Below, in pieces: positions 8,713-16,331 of a stretch of 64,000 bases of DNA. The stretch comes from Polaromonas sp. (GTDB lineage Bacteria > Pseudomonadota > Gammaproteobacteria > Burkholderiales > Burkholderiaceae_C), in assembly GCF_029945685.1 (NCBI RefSeq), contig NZ_JAQSDA010000016.1, positions 62,001-126,000 on the forward strand, read 5' to 3'. A program made the translations under genes and the position numbers. The first letter of the stretch is position 1; every line of letters starts with the position of its first letter. The notes beneath the pieces are model-generated. The model saw only the letters and a list, made by a program, of their open reading frames with translations, did not search any database and was not told where the DNA came from.

Positions 8713-10776
8713 TCAGAAGCCGATGCGCAAGGTCACGGCGGCACTCAGGCGCGGGTCCTCGCCGCGGCTGGCTGCATGCAGCGAAAAGCTCAGCAACTTG
8801 TTCCTGGCAATCTGGTGATCGACATCGAGTCCCGCGCGGACCCAGCTCTTCGAATCGCTGATGCCTGGCTGGTTGAAGCTGAACAGACCCAGCACCTGCC
8901 CCGTGACGCGCGGCACTTCGCCGTCCAGGCGCTGGATCGCTTCGAGTGTCCCGCGCAGCCGGGTTGCCGGTGCCAGGCTGTAACTCGCCGCGAGACCAAG
9001 CCTGGTTTCGAGTCCGGACTGGGTCTGGGCGTCGAAGCGCGCCGGAAATCCGCCGCCGCTCTCGGTGTAGCCGTCGGTCCTTGTGCGGGTGGCAGTCAAT
9101 GCTGCATAGGGCGACAGCGCGGTCCCCGCCACACTCCAGACATCGTTCCAGTCGGCGCGCAAGCGCAGCGCAGTCGATGTCACGCCCGTGCTACCTCTCG
9201 AATAGTCAGCCCCCGCGGCACCGATGTAGCCGCGATTGACATCTGCACTCCATTTGCCGTACACCCCCGTGGCCGAGAGCAGCAGACCCATGGTGGTCTG
9301 GTAGTTGATCTCCCCGACCAGGTGGTTTCCGCCCGTGCGCGTGGAGCCGAAGTCGCCCAGATGCAGCGACTGTCTGCCAAAGCCGAGACCGAGACCCGCA
9401 CGCACCGCGCCGCCAGCGAAGTCGCGGCACACGCCAACTTCGCCGGCGGTGTCTGTGACCTGGCGCTCGCCGCCGCTGCGTCCGATATCGCCGGTCGCCC
9501 AAAAGCAGCTCTGCCCGTCGAGCTTGCCGTAGGAGGCCAGTGGGCGGTGGTGCGCGCCCCACATCACCATCCGGCTCAGATACTGGTTGGACTGCGCCAG
9601 CGCCTGGCGTGCCACCATCGTGCTTTCGACATAGTTGTCGGGCTGCATGATGGCGGGCTTCACGACGTCGGGTTGCGTGCCGTCGGGTTGCTTGGCGCCG
9701 GACCCGTATGGCGCCACGCGCGCAATCCAGGCCCGGTAAAGGTTTGAGCCGGGCGATTTTCCGTACCCCACGAGCACGCTGCCGTCCTCGTTGGCGGAAT
9801 TGGCAGACGTGAGTTCCCATCCAGCCGTCGATGCCCCATTGCTACCAAGCCAGTCGACAACGCTCTGCATGCCCGTCCCCTCGGTCCAGCGGAATGCCCT
9901 GTACCCGAAGTTGTCGTCATAGTTGGACAAGCCGACGATGACCTTGCCATCACCTGATATGCCGTTAGCCACGCTTTGCCCATTTGTCCCCCCGAGCAGC
10001 CCGAGGTTCTGCATGCCGTTGGCCTGGGTCCAGCGAAATGCGATCACGGGTCCCGGGCTGACCACCTGAGAGCTCCCCACGACCACCATGCCGTCAGCCG
10101 ACACGGCTTTAGCGAGGCTCTGCGCTCCGCCCAAAGTTCCCAGGTCCTGCATGCCGCCCGCGGTCCACCGGAACGCATGTTGGGCAGAGCCGTAAGCGAA
10201 CTGGCTTATGCCGACCACGACCGAGCCATTGGCCGAGACGCCGGTCGCCTCGCTGGAGAGACCGGTTCCGAGGACACCGAGATCCACCATGCCGCCTGCA
10301 GCGGTCCAGCGAAACGCGCGTATCTGATTGTTGGACAGGCTGGAGTAGCCGACCACCGTGGCGCCGTCCTGGGAAATGCCGGCGCCAGAGCTCCTGCCGC
10401 CACCGAGTGTGCCGAGATTTTCCATGCCGCCAGCAGCCGTCCACCGAAATGCGCGTGCACCGCCGATCGCCACGTCGTAAAAGCCTCCCGCGATCACGCT
10501 GCCGTCGCGCGATACACCGGCGGCACTACTGATGACCGCCGGCAGATTCAGGTCCTGCAGCCCCCCGGCATAGGTCCAGCGAAAGGCGTGGTTGTCTCGC
10601 GGCGAGCCATTGGACGTGAAAGCCGAGCCAACAACTGTGGAACCATCGGCCGAGATCGCACCGGCAGACGTCTCCCCGCCAAGGTTGCCGAGATCCAGCA
10701 CGGACTGCGCACTGGCCGCAGATGCAAAAAGCGTCGCAAGCGCCCACATCACGGGGCGAAGCTTGAAGGTTTTCAA
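8713..10776 (-). CDS. HAF-repeat autotransporter (first gene of pair)
   Basis: This protein has 687 aa and the same layout as its downstream paralogue: a signal peptide (residues 1-23, ending ASAAS-AQS), a passenger of seven or so HAF repeats (HAFRWT..GMQDLGTLGG alternating with SADGSVVVG), a Pro-rich linker with repeated QPD (residues about 365-385), and a C-terminal barrel beginning near NQYLSRMVMWGAHHRP and ending in LRIGF. The start is a TTG at 10776, preceded at good spacing by AGGA; both genes of the pair thus use non-ATG starts. It is the first gene of a four-gene minus-strand unit. The leader on the coding strand is rich in TTCTTCC. Confidence 0.85.
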   Translation of the reverse strand: MKTFKLRPVMWALATLFASAASAQSVLDLGNLGGETSAGAISADGSTVVGSAFTSNGSPRDNHAFRWTYAGGLQDLNLPAVISSAAGVSRDGSVIAGGFYDVAIGGARAFRWTAAGGMENLGTLGGGRSSGAGISQDGATVVGYSSLSNNQIRAFRWTAAGGMVDLGVLGTGLSSEATGVSANGSVVVGISQFAYGSAQHAFRWTAGGMQDLGTLGGAQSLAKAVSADGMVVVGSSQVVSPGPVIAFRWTQANGMQNLGLLGGTNGQSVANGISGDGKVIVGLSNYDDNFGYRAFRWTEGTGMQSVVDWLGSNGASTAGWELTSANSANEDGSVLVGYGKSPGSNLYRAWIARVAPYGSGAKQPDGTQPDVVKPAIMQPDNYVESTMVARQALAQSNQYLSRMVMWGAHHRPLASYGKLDGQSCFWATGDIGRSGGERQVTDTAGEVGVCRDFAGGAVRAGLGLGFGRQSLHLGDFGSTRTGGNHLVGEINYQTTMGLLLSATGVYGKWSADVNRGYIGAAGADYSRGSTGVTSTALRLRADWNDVWSVAGTALSPYAALTATRTRTDGYTESGGGFPARFDAQTQSGLETRLGLAASYSLAPATRLRGTLEAIQRLDGEVPRVTGQVLGLFSFNQPGISDSKSWVRAGLDVDHQIARNKLLSFSLHAASRGEDPRLSAAVTLRIGF

Positions 10777-10863
10777 AATGAATCCTTTGAAGAAAAATCA
10801 GACGCTGTATCCAGCGCTGAGGAAGAAGAGGAAGAAGTGGAAGAAGGAGAAGGGAGTCCTAAA

Positions 10864-10910
10864 AGTCTAGGAAGCCGTCCTTGCCTCAACACCCCCGAAC
10901 AGCAGGGGGT
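10864..10910 (-). promoter_or_regulatory. Candidate autotransporter-operon promoter with 20-bp lux-box-like palindrome
   Basis: ACCCCCGAACAGCAGGGGGT at 10891-10910 is a 6+8+6 palindrome. Reading the minus strand, TAGACT at 10869-10864 is a possible -10, which would start transcription near 10857 and place the palindrome centre near -43. The same ACCCCC-N8-GGGGGT geometry occurs ahead of the LuxR-type regulator at 11437-11456. The leader to the TTG start would be about 80 nt and pyrimidine-rich. Confidence 0.55.
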
Positions 10911-10980
10911 TAGGCATCGGAAAAACGTAAAAAATGTTTCCCGATGGACCATTCACTGGCCAACGGTCGGCGCGCGAGAC

Positions 10981-11286
10981 CTAGGCGTCCATCGGGGTGA
11001 CCGCGACGTTCGCCACCAGCTGTGCTGCAAAAAAACGCTGCGTGTGCGGCAGCGTCATATGGAGGTCGAAAGCCGCCTGGTTGTCGAACGCCTCAAGGAG
11101 CACGAAGGAATCCGGATCACTCAAGGCCCGGAAGAATGCAAACTCACGACACCCAGGCTCTTGCCGCGTAGCGAATTCGAGCTCACACAAAGCGTCGCTC
11201 AAGGCTTCGCTGTGATGCGGTTTTCCGGAGATTCGGGCGAGTTTTCTGACGAGGAAAGCGGAAACGGGCGATGCGTGATCTGGCAT
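10981..11286 (-). CDS. Antibiotic-biosynthesis-monooxygenase (ABM) domain protein
   Basis: This small ferredoxin-like dimeric alpha+beta protein (101 aa) belongs to the ABM/quinol monooxygenase superfamily. Seen: the first strand VSAFLVRKLARISGK, the LEFATRQEPGCREFAFFRA region, the VLLEAFDNQAAFDLHM helix and the PHTQRFF segment, all in family order. The ATG at 11286 was chosen because GGAG lies 10 nt upstream; an in-frame ATG at 11340 has no visible ribosome site. It is divergent from the LuxR-type regulator, and the palindrome at 11437 lies in the shared intergenic region, so co-regulation is possible. The substrate is unknown. Confidence 0.75.
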   Translation of the reverse strand: MPDHASPVSAFLVRKLARISGKPHHSEALSDALCELEFATRQEPGCREFAFFRALSDPDSFVLLEAFDNQAAFDLHMTLPHTQRFFAAQLVANVAVTPMDA

Positions 11287-11436
11287 GGAGGTATTGCTCC
11301 GGAAAATCAGGAGAGTGGAGCCCGCACCGCTTGCGGACATCGGAAAGACTTAGCACCGCGAACAAGCCGATTGGTCGGCGCCGCCGCTCGCGCAGGTGCG
11401 AGGAAAGAAAAGTCTATGTGCGGGATTCGGAGAAAC

Positions 11437-11482
11437 ACCCCCTAGATCCAGGGGGTTGCACGCGTATGTCGATCCCTATAAT
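11437..11482 (+). promoter_or_regulatory. Promoter of the LuxR-type gene with 20-bp palindrome
   Basis: ACCCCCTAGATCCAGGGGGT (11437-11456) is a palindrome with 7-bp arms and a 6-bp centre. A perfect TATAAT lies at 11477-11482 and would start transcription near 11489, which puts the palindrome centre (11446.5) at about -42, the classic activator position for LuxR-family proteins. A weak -35 (TTGCAC, 15-bp spacer) overlaps the last base of the palindrome. The predicted transcription start coincides with the ATG, so the mRNA may be leaderless. Confidence 0.6.
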
Positions 11483-11488
11483 TGGCTG

Positions 11489-12583
11489 ATGACATCTCCC
11501 GTCCGTTCCAGCGCACGCACGGTCGCGAGCCTTCGCCAGCTCTGCAGCATGGGTCTGCCCGAAGCGCTGTTCATGGCAAAGTTCCTTGAAGGAATCAGAA
11601 GCTGGCTGGGTGCGGATACCGGTCACTTCATCTGGTGCGACCATCAGAGCCTGGAGCCGGTCAACTACAGCGGAGACGGCTTCACCGACATCAGCGCCGT
11701 GCAGCGCTTTTTTTCGCATAACTCCAAAGTCACTTACCCGGGCGTGATGCCGGCTTTTACGGATCTGATGCGCAGTTCGGCCTCAGGAACGCTGGGTGGC
11801 GGCGAGTCTGGCGCGCGGGCTTATCTGGATTCGGATCTCTACCAGGATGTCATGCGCCCCTGCGACGGCCGCTACATGCTGTACATGGTTGCGCGCAACA
11901 TCCAGGGATCACCCAAGGGATTGCTTGCGCTGCTGCGTTCGTCGTCCGACAAGCCATTCTCGAAAGCCGACCACAACAAGCTCGCGCAAATCGAGCCCTA
12001 CTTGCGACACGCGCTGTCGCTCGACAACGAAGACGCAAGCACGCTGGACAGCGCTGACCACGAGGGCCTGGTGGTGCTGGAACGCAATGGTGCGCTGCGC
12101 TACCAGGACAGCACCGCGCGCAAGCTGCTGTGGATGGCGAGCCATGACCGAATCGATGGCGGCGCCCTGATCCACCTCGACTCCCACAACATCACGCCAC
12201 AACTCAGACGTCTGCATCACAGGCTCGTATCGGTGTTCGAAGGGCGCGACGAAGGGCCGCCGTTCTTCGAGTGCCAGAACAGCTGGGGACGCTTTGTTTT
12301 CAGGGGGTCTTGGCTCGATGGCGCCGCGCAACGGGCTGTCGGAATACGGGTACTTCATTTCATTCCGCGCGAGCTCAAAGCCTGGACCGGGCTGCACCGG
12401 CTGGACCTCGCACCCCGGCAGCAGGAGGTGGCGCTGCTTTTCAGCGGCGGGCTGACGGCCAACGAAATCTCCGATCAGCTCGGCATCAGCCGGCACACCG
12501 TCTCGGAGTATGTCCAGGTCATCTATGAGCGCCTGGCTATTGCGCCCAACCGCGAGGCGCTGCAACAGGCCCTGCTATCGTGA
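11489..12583 (+). CDS. LuxR-family (C-terminal HTH) transcriptional regulator
   Basis: This 364-residue DNA-binding protein starts at the ATG at 11489, right after TATAAT. The C-terminal 65 residues form a clear LuxR/FixJ-type HTH: LAPRQQEVALLFSGGLTANE, then the recognition-helix region ISRHTVSEYVQVIYERL. The N-terminal about 290 residues do not show the autoinducer-binding signature of quorum-sensing LuxR proteins or a receiver domain, so the signal is unknown. Context suggests it binds the palindromes at 11437 and 10891 and so controls itself and the autotransporter operon. It is separated from that operon by the ABM gene. Confidence 0.8.
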   Translation: MTSPVRSSARTVASLRQLCSMGLPEALFMAKFLEGIRSWLGADTGHFIWCDHQSLEPVNYSGDGFTDISAVQRFFSHNSKVTYPGVMPAFTDLMRSSASGTLGGGESGARAYLDSDLYQDVMRPCDGRYMLYMVARNIQGSPKGLLALLRSSSDKPFSKADHNKLAQIEPYLRHALSLDNEDASTLDSADHEGLVVLERNGALRYQDSTARKLLWMASHDRIDGGALIHLDSHNITPQLRRLHHRLVSVFEGRDEGPPFFECQNSWGRFVFRGSWLDGAAQRAVGIRVLHFIPRELKAWTGLHRLDLAPRQQEVALLFSGGLTANEISDQLGISRHTVSEYVQVIYERLAIAPNREALQQALLS

Positions 12584-12685
12584 GCGGAAATCGCGCCATG
12601 CGCACGGGCGATGGCGGGTGAGTGCTCATCATGATCGTCCGGCACTGGCGGCCAATGCGAAAAAGTCGCCAGACGGTCATCGCTT

Positions 12686-12704
12686 AAGTTGCAAATCGTG
12701 CCAG
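12686..12704 (+). promoter_or_regulatory. Conserved 19-mer, candidate AraC-type operator (copy 2)
   Basis: AAGTTGCAAATCGTGCCAG ends 19 bp before the chosen start of the AraC-type gene. It is identical to 3676-3694 near the catabolic operon. In this copy an in-frame stop (TAA) precedes it, so it is non-coding here. The position fits autoregulation. Confidence 0.55.
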
Positions 12705-12723
12705 ATTGCACCAAACTTGGCCC

Positions 12724-13773
12724 ATGCCTGCCCGCCCGCCGCCCACCCTCCCGGTCCAGCCCGCTGCAGCCACCCCCATGGCCTTTGCACGGGTGATGGT
12801 GGCCGCGTACGCGCTTTATGGCCGCAGCCCGGCCAACGCCTTGAAATTGGCACAGATCCCGCCATCCCGACTGCAACAGCCAGCGGCCCGCATCACCGCG
12901 CGCCAGATGGAGGTGTTGTCCGGCACGGCGATGCAGGAGCTTGACGATGAAGCCCTGGGCGCCTTCTCACGAAAACTGCCCTGGGGCAGCTACGGCATGC
13001 TGGCCCGGGCTTCCCTGAGTGCGCCCGACCTGGGCGTGGCCCTCAAACGCTGGTGCCGCCACCACGCCCTGCTGGCCGACGACCTTGCTCTCAAGCTGGT
13101 CGTCACCGGCGACAGCGCCGCCATCGTGATCGAGGAGCGCGCCGACCTGGCCCGGCATGGCCAAGGCGCGCGCGAGTTCTGCCTGGTGCACGTGCTGCGC
13201 AACATCCACGGCCTGGCCTGCTGGTACATAGACTCCCGCATTGCGCTGCAGGGAGCGCGCTTCCCCTTTGCCGCACCGCCGCATGCCGATGCCTATGCGC
13301 TGATGTTTCCCGGCCCGGTGCATTTTGGTGCCGCGCAGGCCGAGATCCGCTTCGACGCGCGTTACCTCGCCCTGCCCCTGCGCCGCGATGAGAAAGCCCT
13401 GCAGCACATGCTGCAGCGGGCCCTGCCGCTGACGGTGCTGCAGTACCGGCGCGACCGGCTGCTGGTGCAGCAGGTGCGGCAGGCCCTGGCCGCCCACCCC
13501 GACCAGGCGCACAACGCTGAGGGCGTGGCGGCGCTGCTGAACATCTCGGCGCGCACACTGCACCGCCAGCTCAAGGAAGAAGGTGCGAACCTGCAGCAAC
13601 TGAAAGACGAGGTGCGCTTCGAACGCGCGAAAGACCTGCTGAACCGCAGCGACAAGCCAGTCAAGCAGGTGGCGGCAGCGGTGGGGTTTGTGAACGAAAA
13701 AAGTTTTACCCGGGCATTTCGCGCCTGGTCGGGCGCAAGCCCCGGGGAGTTTCGCAAAGGTTGGGTGGGATAA
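12724..13773 (+). CDS. AraC-family transcriptional regulator
   Basis: This regulator (349 aa) has an N-terminal arabinose_bd-type effector domain (residues about 20-210: MAFARVMVAAYALYGRSP, LPWGSYGMLARASL, RWCRHHALL) and a C-terminal pair of HTH motifs (residues about 255-345: LLNISARTLHRQLKEEG and VAAAVGFVNEKSFTRAF). The ATG at 12724 gives the usual family length; a TTG at 12706 would run into the candidate operator. Relatives of this subgroup often sit beside acyl-CoA catabolism operons. Here a decayed 5' copy and the same 19-mer lie beside the carboxylase operon 9 kb away, so that operon is the best guess for its target. Confidence 0.88.
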   Translation: MPARPPPTLPVQPAAATPMAFARVMVAAYALYGRSPANALKLAQIPPSRLQQPAARITARQMEVLSGTAMQELDDEALGAFSRKLPWGSYGMLARASLSAPDLGVALKRWCRHHALLADDLALKLVVTGDSAAIVIEERADLARHGQGAREFCLVHVLRNIHGLACWYIDSRIALQGARFPFAAPPHADAYALMFPGPVHFGAAQAEIRFDARYLALPLRRDEKALQHMLQRALPLTVLQYRRDRLLVQQVRQALAAHPDQAHNAEGVAALLNISARTLHRQLKEEGANLQQLKDEVRFERAKDLLNRSDKPVKQVAAAVGFVNEKSFTRAFRAWSGASPGEFRKGWVG

Positions 13774-13939
13774 CGAAGCGAGCGCGTGGCCAACGTGCGG
13801 GGGGCTAAGGTGTGGGGAGCTGTCACCCCCTCAAAAAGGCCAAGCGCTTCCTGGAAAACAACCGCCTCACGCCGGCCTCGCAGGGGCTGCAGCGCCGGCA
13901 CCGCGATGCCCGGTCACAGAGGCCAAAAGGGATGGACGG

Positions 13940-14308
13940 ACCTGGTTTGCGAAAAGCGGGGTAAAATACCGGTGTTGCTGTAATTTAGCTTTCCTTTGCA
14001 GCAGCGCCAGTCTGACACGGTCCACGGCACCTCACATGCCGCCCCGCACCATTTTGGCCGGTAGTACCGGCCCTCCCGGTCGTCAAACTCCCCCAGCGGC
14101 GAGCTTCACCCCGGTCTCTTTTCCTCCCCCTGACCGAATTTTTGACCTGAGTCAGTTACCGGATTGATCTTCGGTTATTGGCGCTCAGTCCTACAGAACG
14201 CTGCCCTCGGGCATGCGATTATTTCGTTGACCGGTTTTCTAACCAGAACCGTCATACCCGCTTCGCTCATTTGATTCAAACGTGCAAGCTTTTTTGAAAG
14301 GTCCCAAA
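13940..14308 (+). promoter_or_regulatory. Long upstream/leader region of the RRM gene
   Basis: The 535-bp gap 13774-14308 holds no supported protein gene. A TAAAAT at 13962-13967 is a possible -10 and would give a leader of about 340 nt. The leader has several potential stem-loops, for example GGCCGGTAGTACCGGCC around 14055-14071, and is pyrimidine-rich in its middle. Long structured leaders are common for cold-shock-type RNA-binding proteins, so post-transcriptional control is plausible but unproven. I see no match to a riboswitch that I can name. Confidence 0.35.
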
Positions 14309-14686
14309 ATGGGCAAGAAACTTTACGTCGGCAACCTCTCCTACTCGGTGAACGACGACTCCCTGCAACAACACTTCTCTGAATTTGGCGCGATCACTTC
14401 CGCCAAAGTCATGATGGACCGCGACAGCGGCCGTTCCAAAGGCTTCGGCTTTGTGGAAATGTCCAGCGACGCAGAAGCCCAGGCAGCCATCAGCGGCATG
14501 AACGGCAAGTCCGTTGATGGCCGTGACATGGTGGTCAATGAGGCCCGTCCGATGGAGCCCCGTACCGGCGGCTTCGGCGGCGGCGGTGGTGGTCGTCGCG
14601 AAGGCGGCGGCGGCGGTGGTGGCGGCTACGGTGGTGGTGGCGGCGGCGGCGGCTACGGCGGCGGCGGCGGTCGCGGCGGCTACTAA
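14309..14686 (+). CDS. Glycine-rich RRM RNA-binding protein
   Basis: This 125-residue cytosolic RNA-binding protein has one RNA recognition motif (residues 4-80) with RNP2 (LYVGNLSY) and RNP1 (SKGFGFVEM), followed by a Gly-rich tail of GGGG, GGYGGG and RRE elements ending in RGGY. The architecture matches bacterial Rbp/plant-GRP-like proteins, which act as RNA chaperones and are often induced by cold. The ATG at 14309 is preceded by GAAAGG. The gene is monocistronic, with a strong terminator 20 bp after the stop. Confidence 0.92.
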   Translation: MGKKLYVGNLSYSVNDDSLQQHFSEFGAITSAKVMMDRDSGRSKGFGFVEMSSDAEAQAAISGMNGKSVDGRDMVVNEARPMEPRTGGFGGGGGGRREGGGGGGGGYGGGGGGGGYGGGGGRGGY

Positions 14687-14703
14687 GCCCTGCTTCCCGA
14701 TTG

Positions 14704-14734
14704 AAAAAACCGGTCCTTTGGGCCGGTTTTTTTT
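14704..14734 (+). terminator. Rho-independent terminator of the RRM gene
   Basis: The stem CCGGTCC/GGGCCGG has a TTT loop and is followed by eight T residues; an A-run on the 5' side could make it bidirectional. Confidence 0.9.
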
Positions 14735-14825
14735 CGCCTGGCTGCGGCGCTGACGGTCAGGAAGCGAAGGTTTTGTTGTCAACGCGACCGTCCCCGCGCC
14801 CGCCTACCTCCCTTAAACTGCCCCC

Positions 14826-16331
14826 ATGACAGCCGAGCCCATCGATCCCGCTTTCTTCGACGTGGTGGTCGTGGGCGCCGGAATCTCCGGCATTGCCGCA
14901 GCACACTATCTCCAGACCTTGTGCCCGACACGCAGCTACGTGATCCTGGAAAACCGGCAGGCCCTGGGCGGCACCTGGGACCTGTTCCGTTACCCCGGCG
15001 TGCGCTCCGACTCCGACATGTTCACCCTGGGCTACAGCTTCCGGCCCTGGGAAAGCGACGCCAGCTTTGCGATGGGGCCGGCCATCCGCGACTACGTGGC
15101 CGCCACCGCGCGCGAGGAAGGCATGGACCGGCACATCCGCTTCGGCCACCGCGTCACCGGTGCCGCCTGGGATTCGCAGCAGGCGCGCTGGCATGTCACC
15201 GCCACCCTCACCAGCCCCGGCGAGCCGGCGCGTGAGCTGCGCTTTGTCTGCCGCTTCCTGTTCTTTTGCAGCGGCTACTACAACTACGAACAGGGCCACA
15301 CGCCAGCCTGGCCCGGCCGCGAGGCCTTCCGCGGCCGCATCGTGCATCCGCAGCACTGGCCGGCGGACCTGGACTACCGCCACCGCAAGGTGGTGGTGAT
15401 CGGCAGCGGCGCCACCGCGGTGACGCTGGTGCCCGACATGGCAGCCACGGCAGCCCACGTGACCATGCTGCAGCGTTCGCCCAGCTACATCGTCGCCCTG
15501 CCGTCGCGCGACGGCATTGGTGCGCTGCTGCGGCGCTGGCTGCCGAGCCGGCTCTCGCACCCCCTGATCCGGTGGAAAAACATTGCGCTGGCCAGCGCGT
15601 TCTACCAGTTCTCGCGGCGCCAGCCGGCCACCGTCAGGCGCCTGATCCTGCGGCAGGCCGCGCGCCTGCTGGGCCCCGGCTTCGACGTGCAGCGCCACCT
15701 GTCACCCCGCTACAACCCGTGGGACCAGCGCCTGTGCATCGCGCCCGACGCGGACATCTTTCGCGCCGTCCGCGAGGGCAAGGCCGACATCGTGACAGGG
15801 CAGATCGAATGCTTCACGCCGGCGGGCCTGCGCCTGACCACGGGCGAGGAAATTGAGGCGGACGTGATCGTCACCGCCACCGGCCTGGAACTCAAGGTAC
15901 TGGGCGGCGCGACGCTCACCGTGGACGGCGCCGCGGTGGACCTCGCCCAGTGCGTCGCCTACCGGGGCGCGATGTTCAGCGGCGTGCCCAATCTGGCGGT
16001 GGCCTTCGGCTACACCAATGCGTCGTGGACGCTCAAGTGCGAGCTGGTGGCGCGGTATGTCTGCCGGCTGCTCAATGAGATGGAGCGGCGCCAGCTCGAC
16101 AAGTGTGTGCCGGTCAATAACGACGCCCGGCTGCCGACACAAGCCTTCCTCGACCTGAGTTCAGGGTATGTGCAGCGCTCGTCCCACCTGCTGGCACGCC
16201 AGGGCCTGCGCCGGCCGTGGCGCATGTACCAGAACTACCTGCTGGACCTGCTGGCGCTGAAGTTCTCGCCGCTGCGCGACGGCGTGTTGCGCTTTTCGGT
16301 CAGGCCGGCGCCGCGGGATCCGCGGGGTTAG
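14826..16331 (+). CDS. Flavin-containing monooxygenase (Baeyer-Villiger type)
   Basis: This FAD/NADPH-dependent monooxygenase (501 aa) inserts oxygen next to a ketone or oxidises a heteroatom. Seen: the FAD Rossmann motif VVVGAGISGIAAAHYL (residues 12-27), GGTWDLFRYPGVRSDSDM, the Baeyer-Villiger fingerprint FRGRIVHPQHWP, and the NADPH Rossmann motif VVVIGSGATAVTLVP. This group is common in soil betaproteobacteria and acts on hydrophobic ketones or alkanes' oxidation products. The stop overlaps by 4 bp the stop of the convergent reductase gene. Confidence 0.88.
   Translation: MTAEPIDPAFFDVVVVGAGISGIAAAHYLQTLCPTRSYVILENRQALGGTWDLFRYPGVRSDSDMFTLGYSFRPWESDASFAMGPAIRDYVAATAREEGMDRHIRFGHRVTGAAWDSQQARWHVTATLTSPGEPARELRFVCRFLFFCSGYYNYEQGHTPAWPGREAFRGRIVHPQHWPADLDYRHRKVVVIGSGATAVTLVPDMAATAAHVTMLQRSPSYIVALPSRDGIGALLRRWLPSRLSHPLIRWKNIALASAFYQFSRRQPATVRRLILRQAARLLGPGFDVQRHLSPRYNPWDQRLCIAPDADIFRAVREGKADIVTGQIECFTPAGLRLTTGEEIEADVIVTATGLELKVLGGATLTVDGAAVDLAQCVAYRGAMFSGVPNLAVAFGYTNASWTLKCELVARYVCRLLNEMERRQLDKCVPVNNDARLPTQAFLDLSSGYVQRSSHLLARQGLRRPWRMYQNYLLDLLALKFSPLRDGVLRFSVRPAPRDPRG

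Noticed and set aside
11396..11488. N-terminal extension of the LuxR-type protein from 11396
   Set aside because: It would translate through the palindrome, the -10 element and low-complexity sequence; the ATG at 11489 fits better.
13786..13983. Small open frame after the araC gene, and a possible coding-like stretch at 13830-13935
   Set aside because: There is no ribosome site and no recognisable family. The alternative frame reads like a degraded basic helix but matches nothing I can name.
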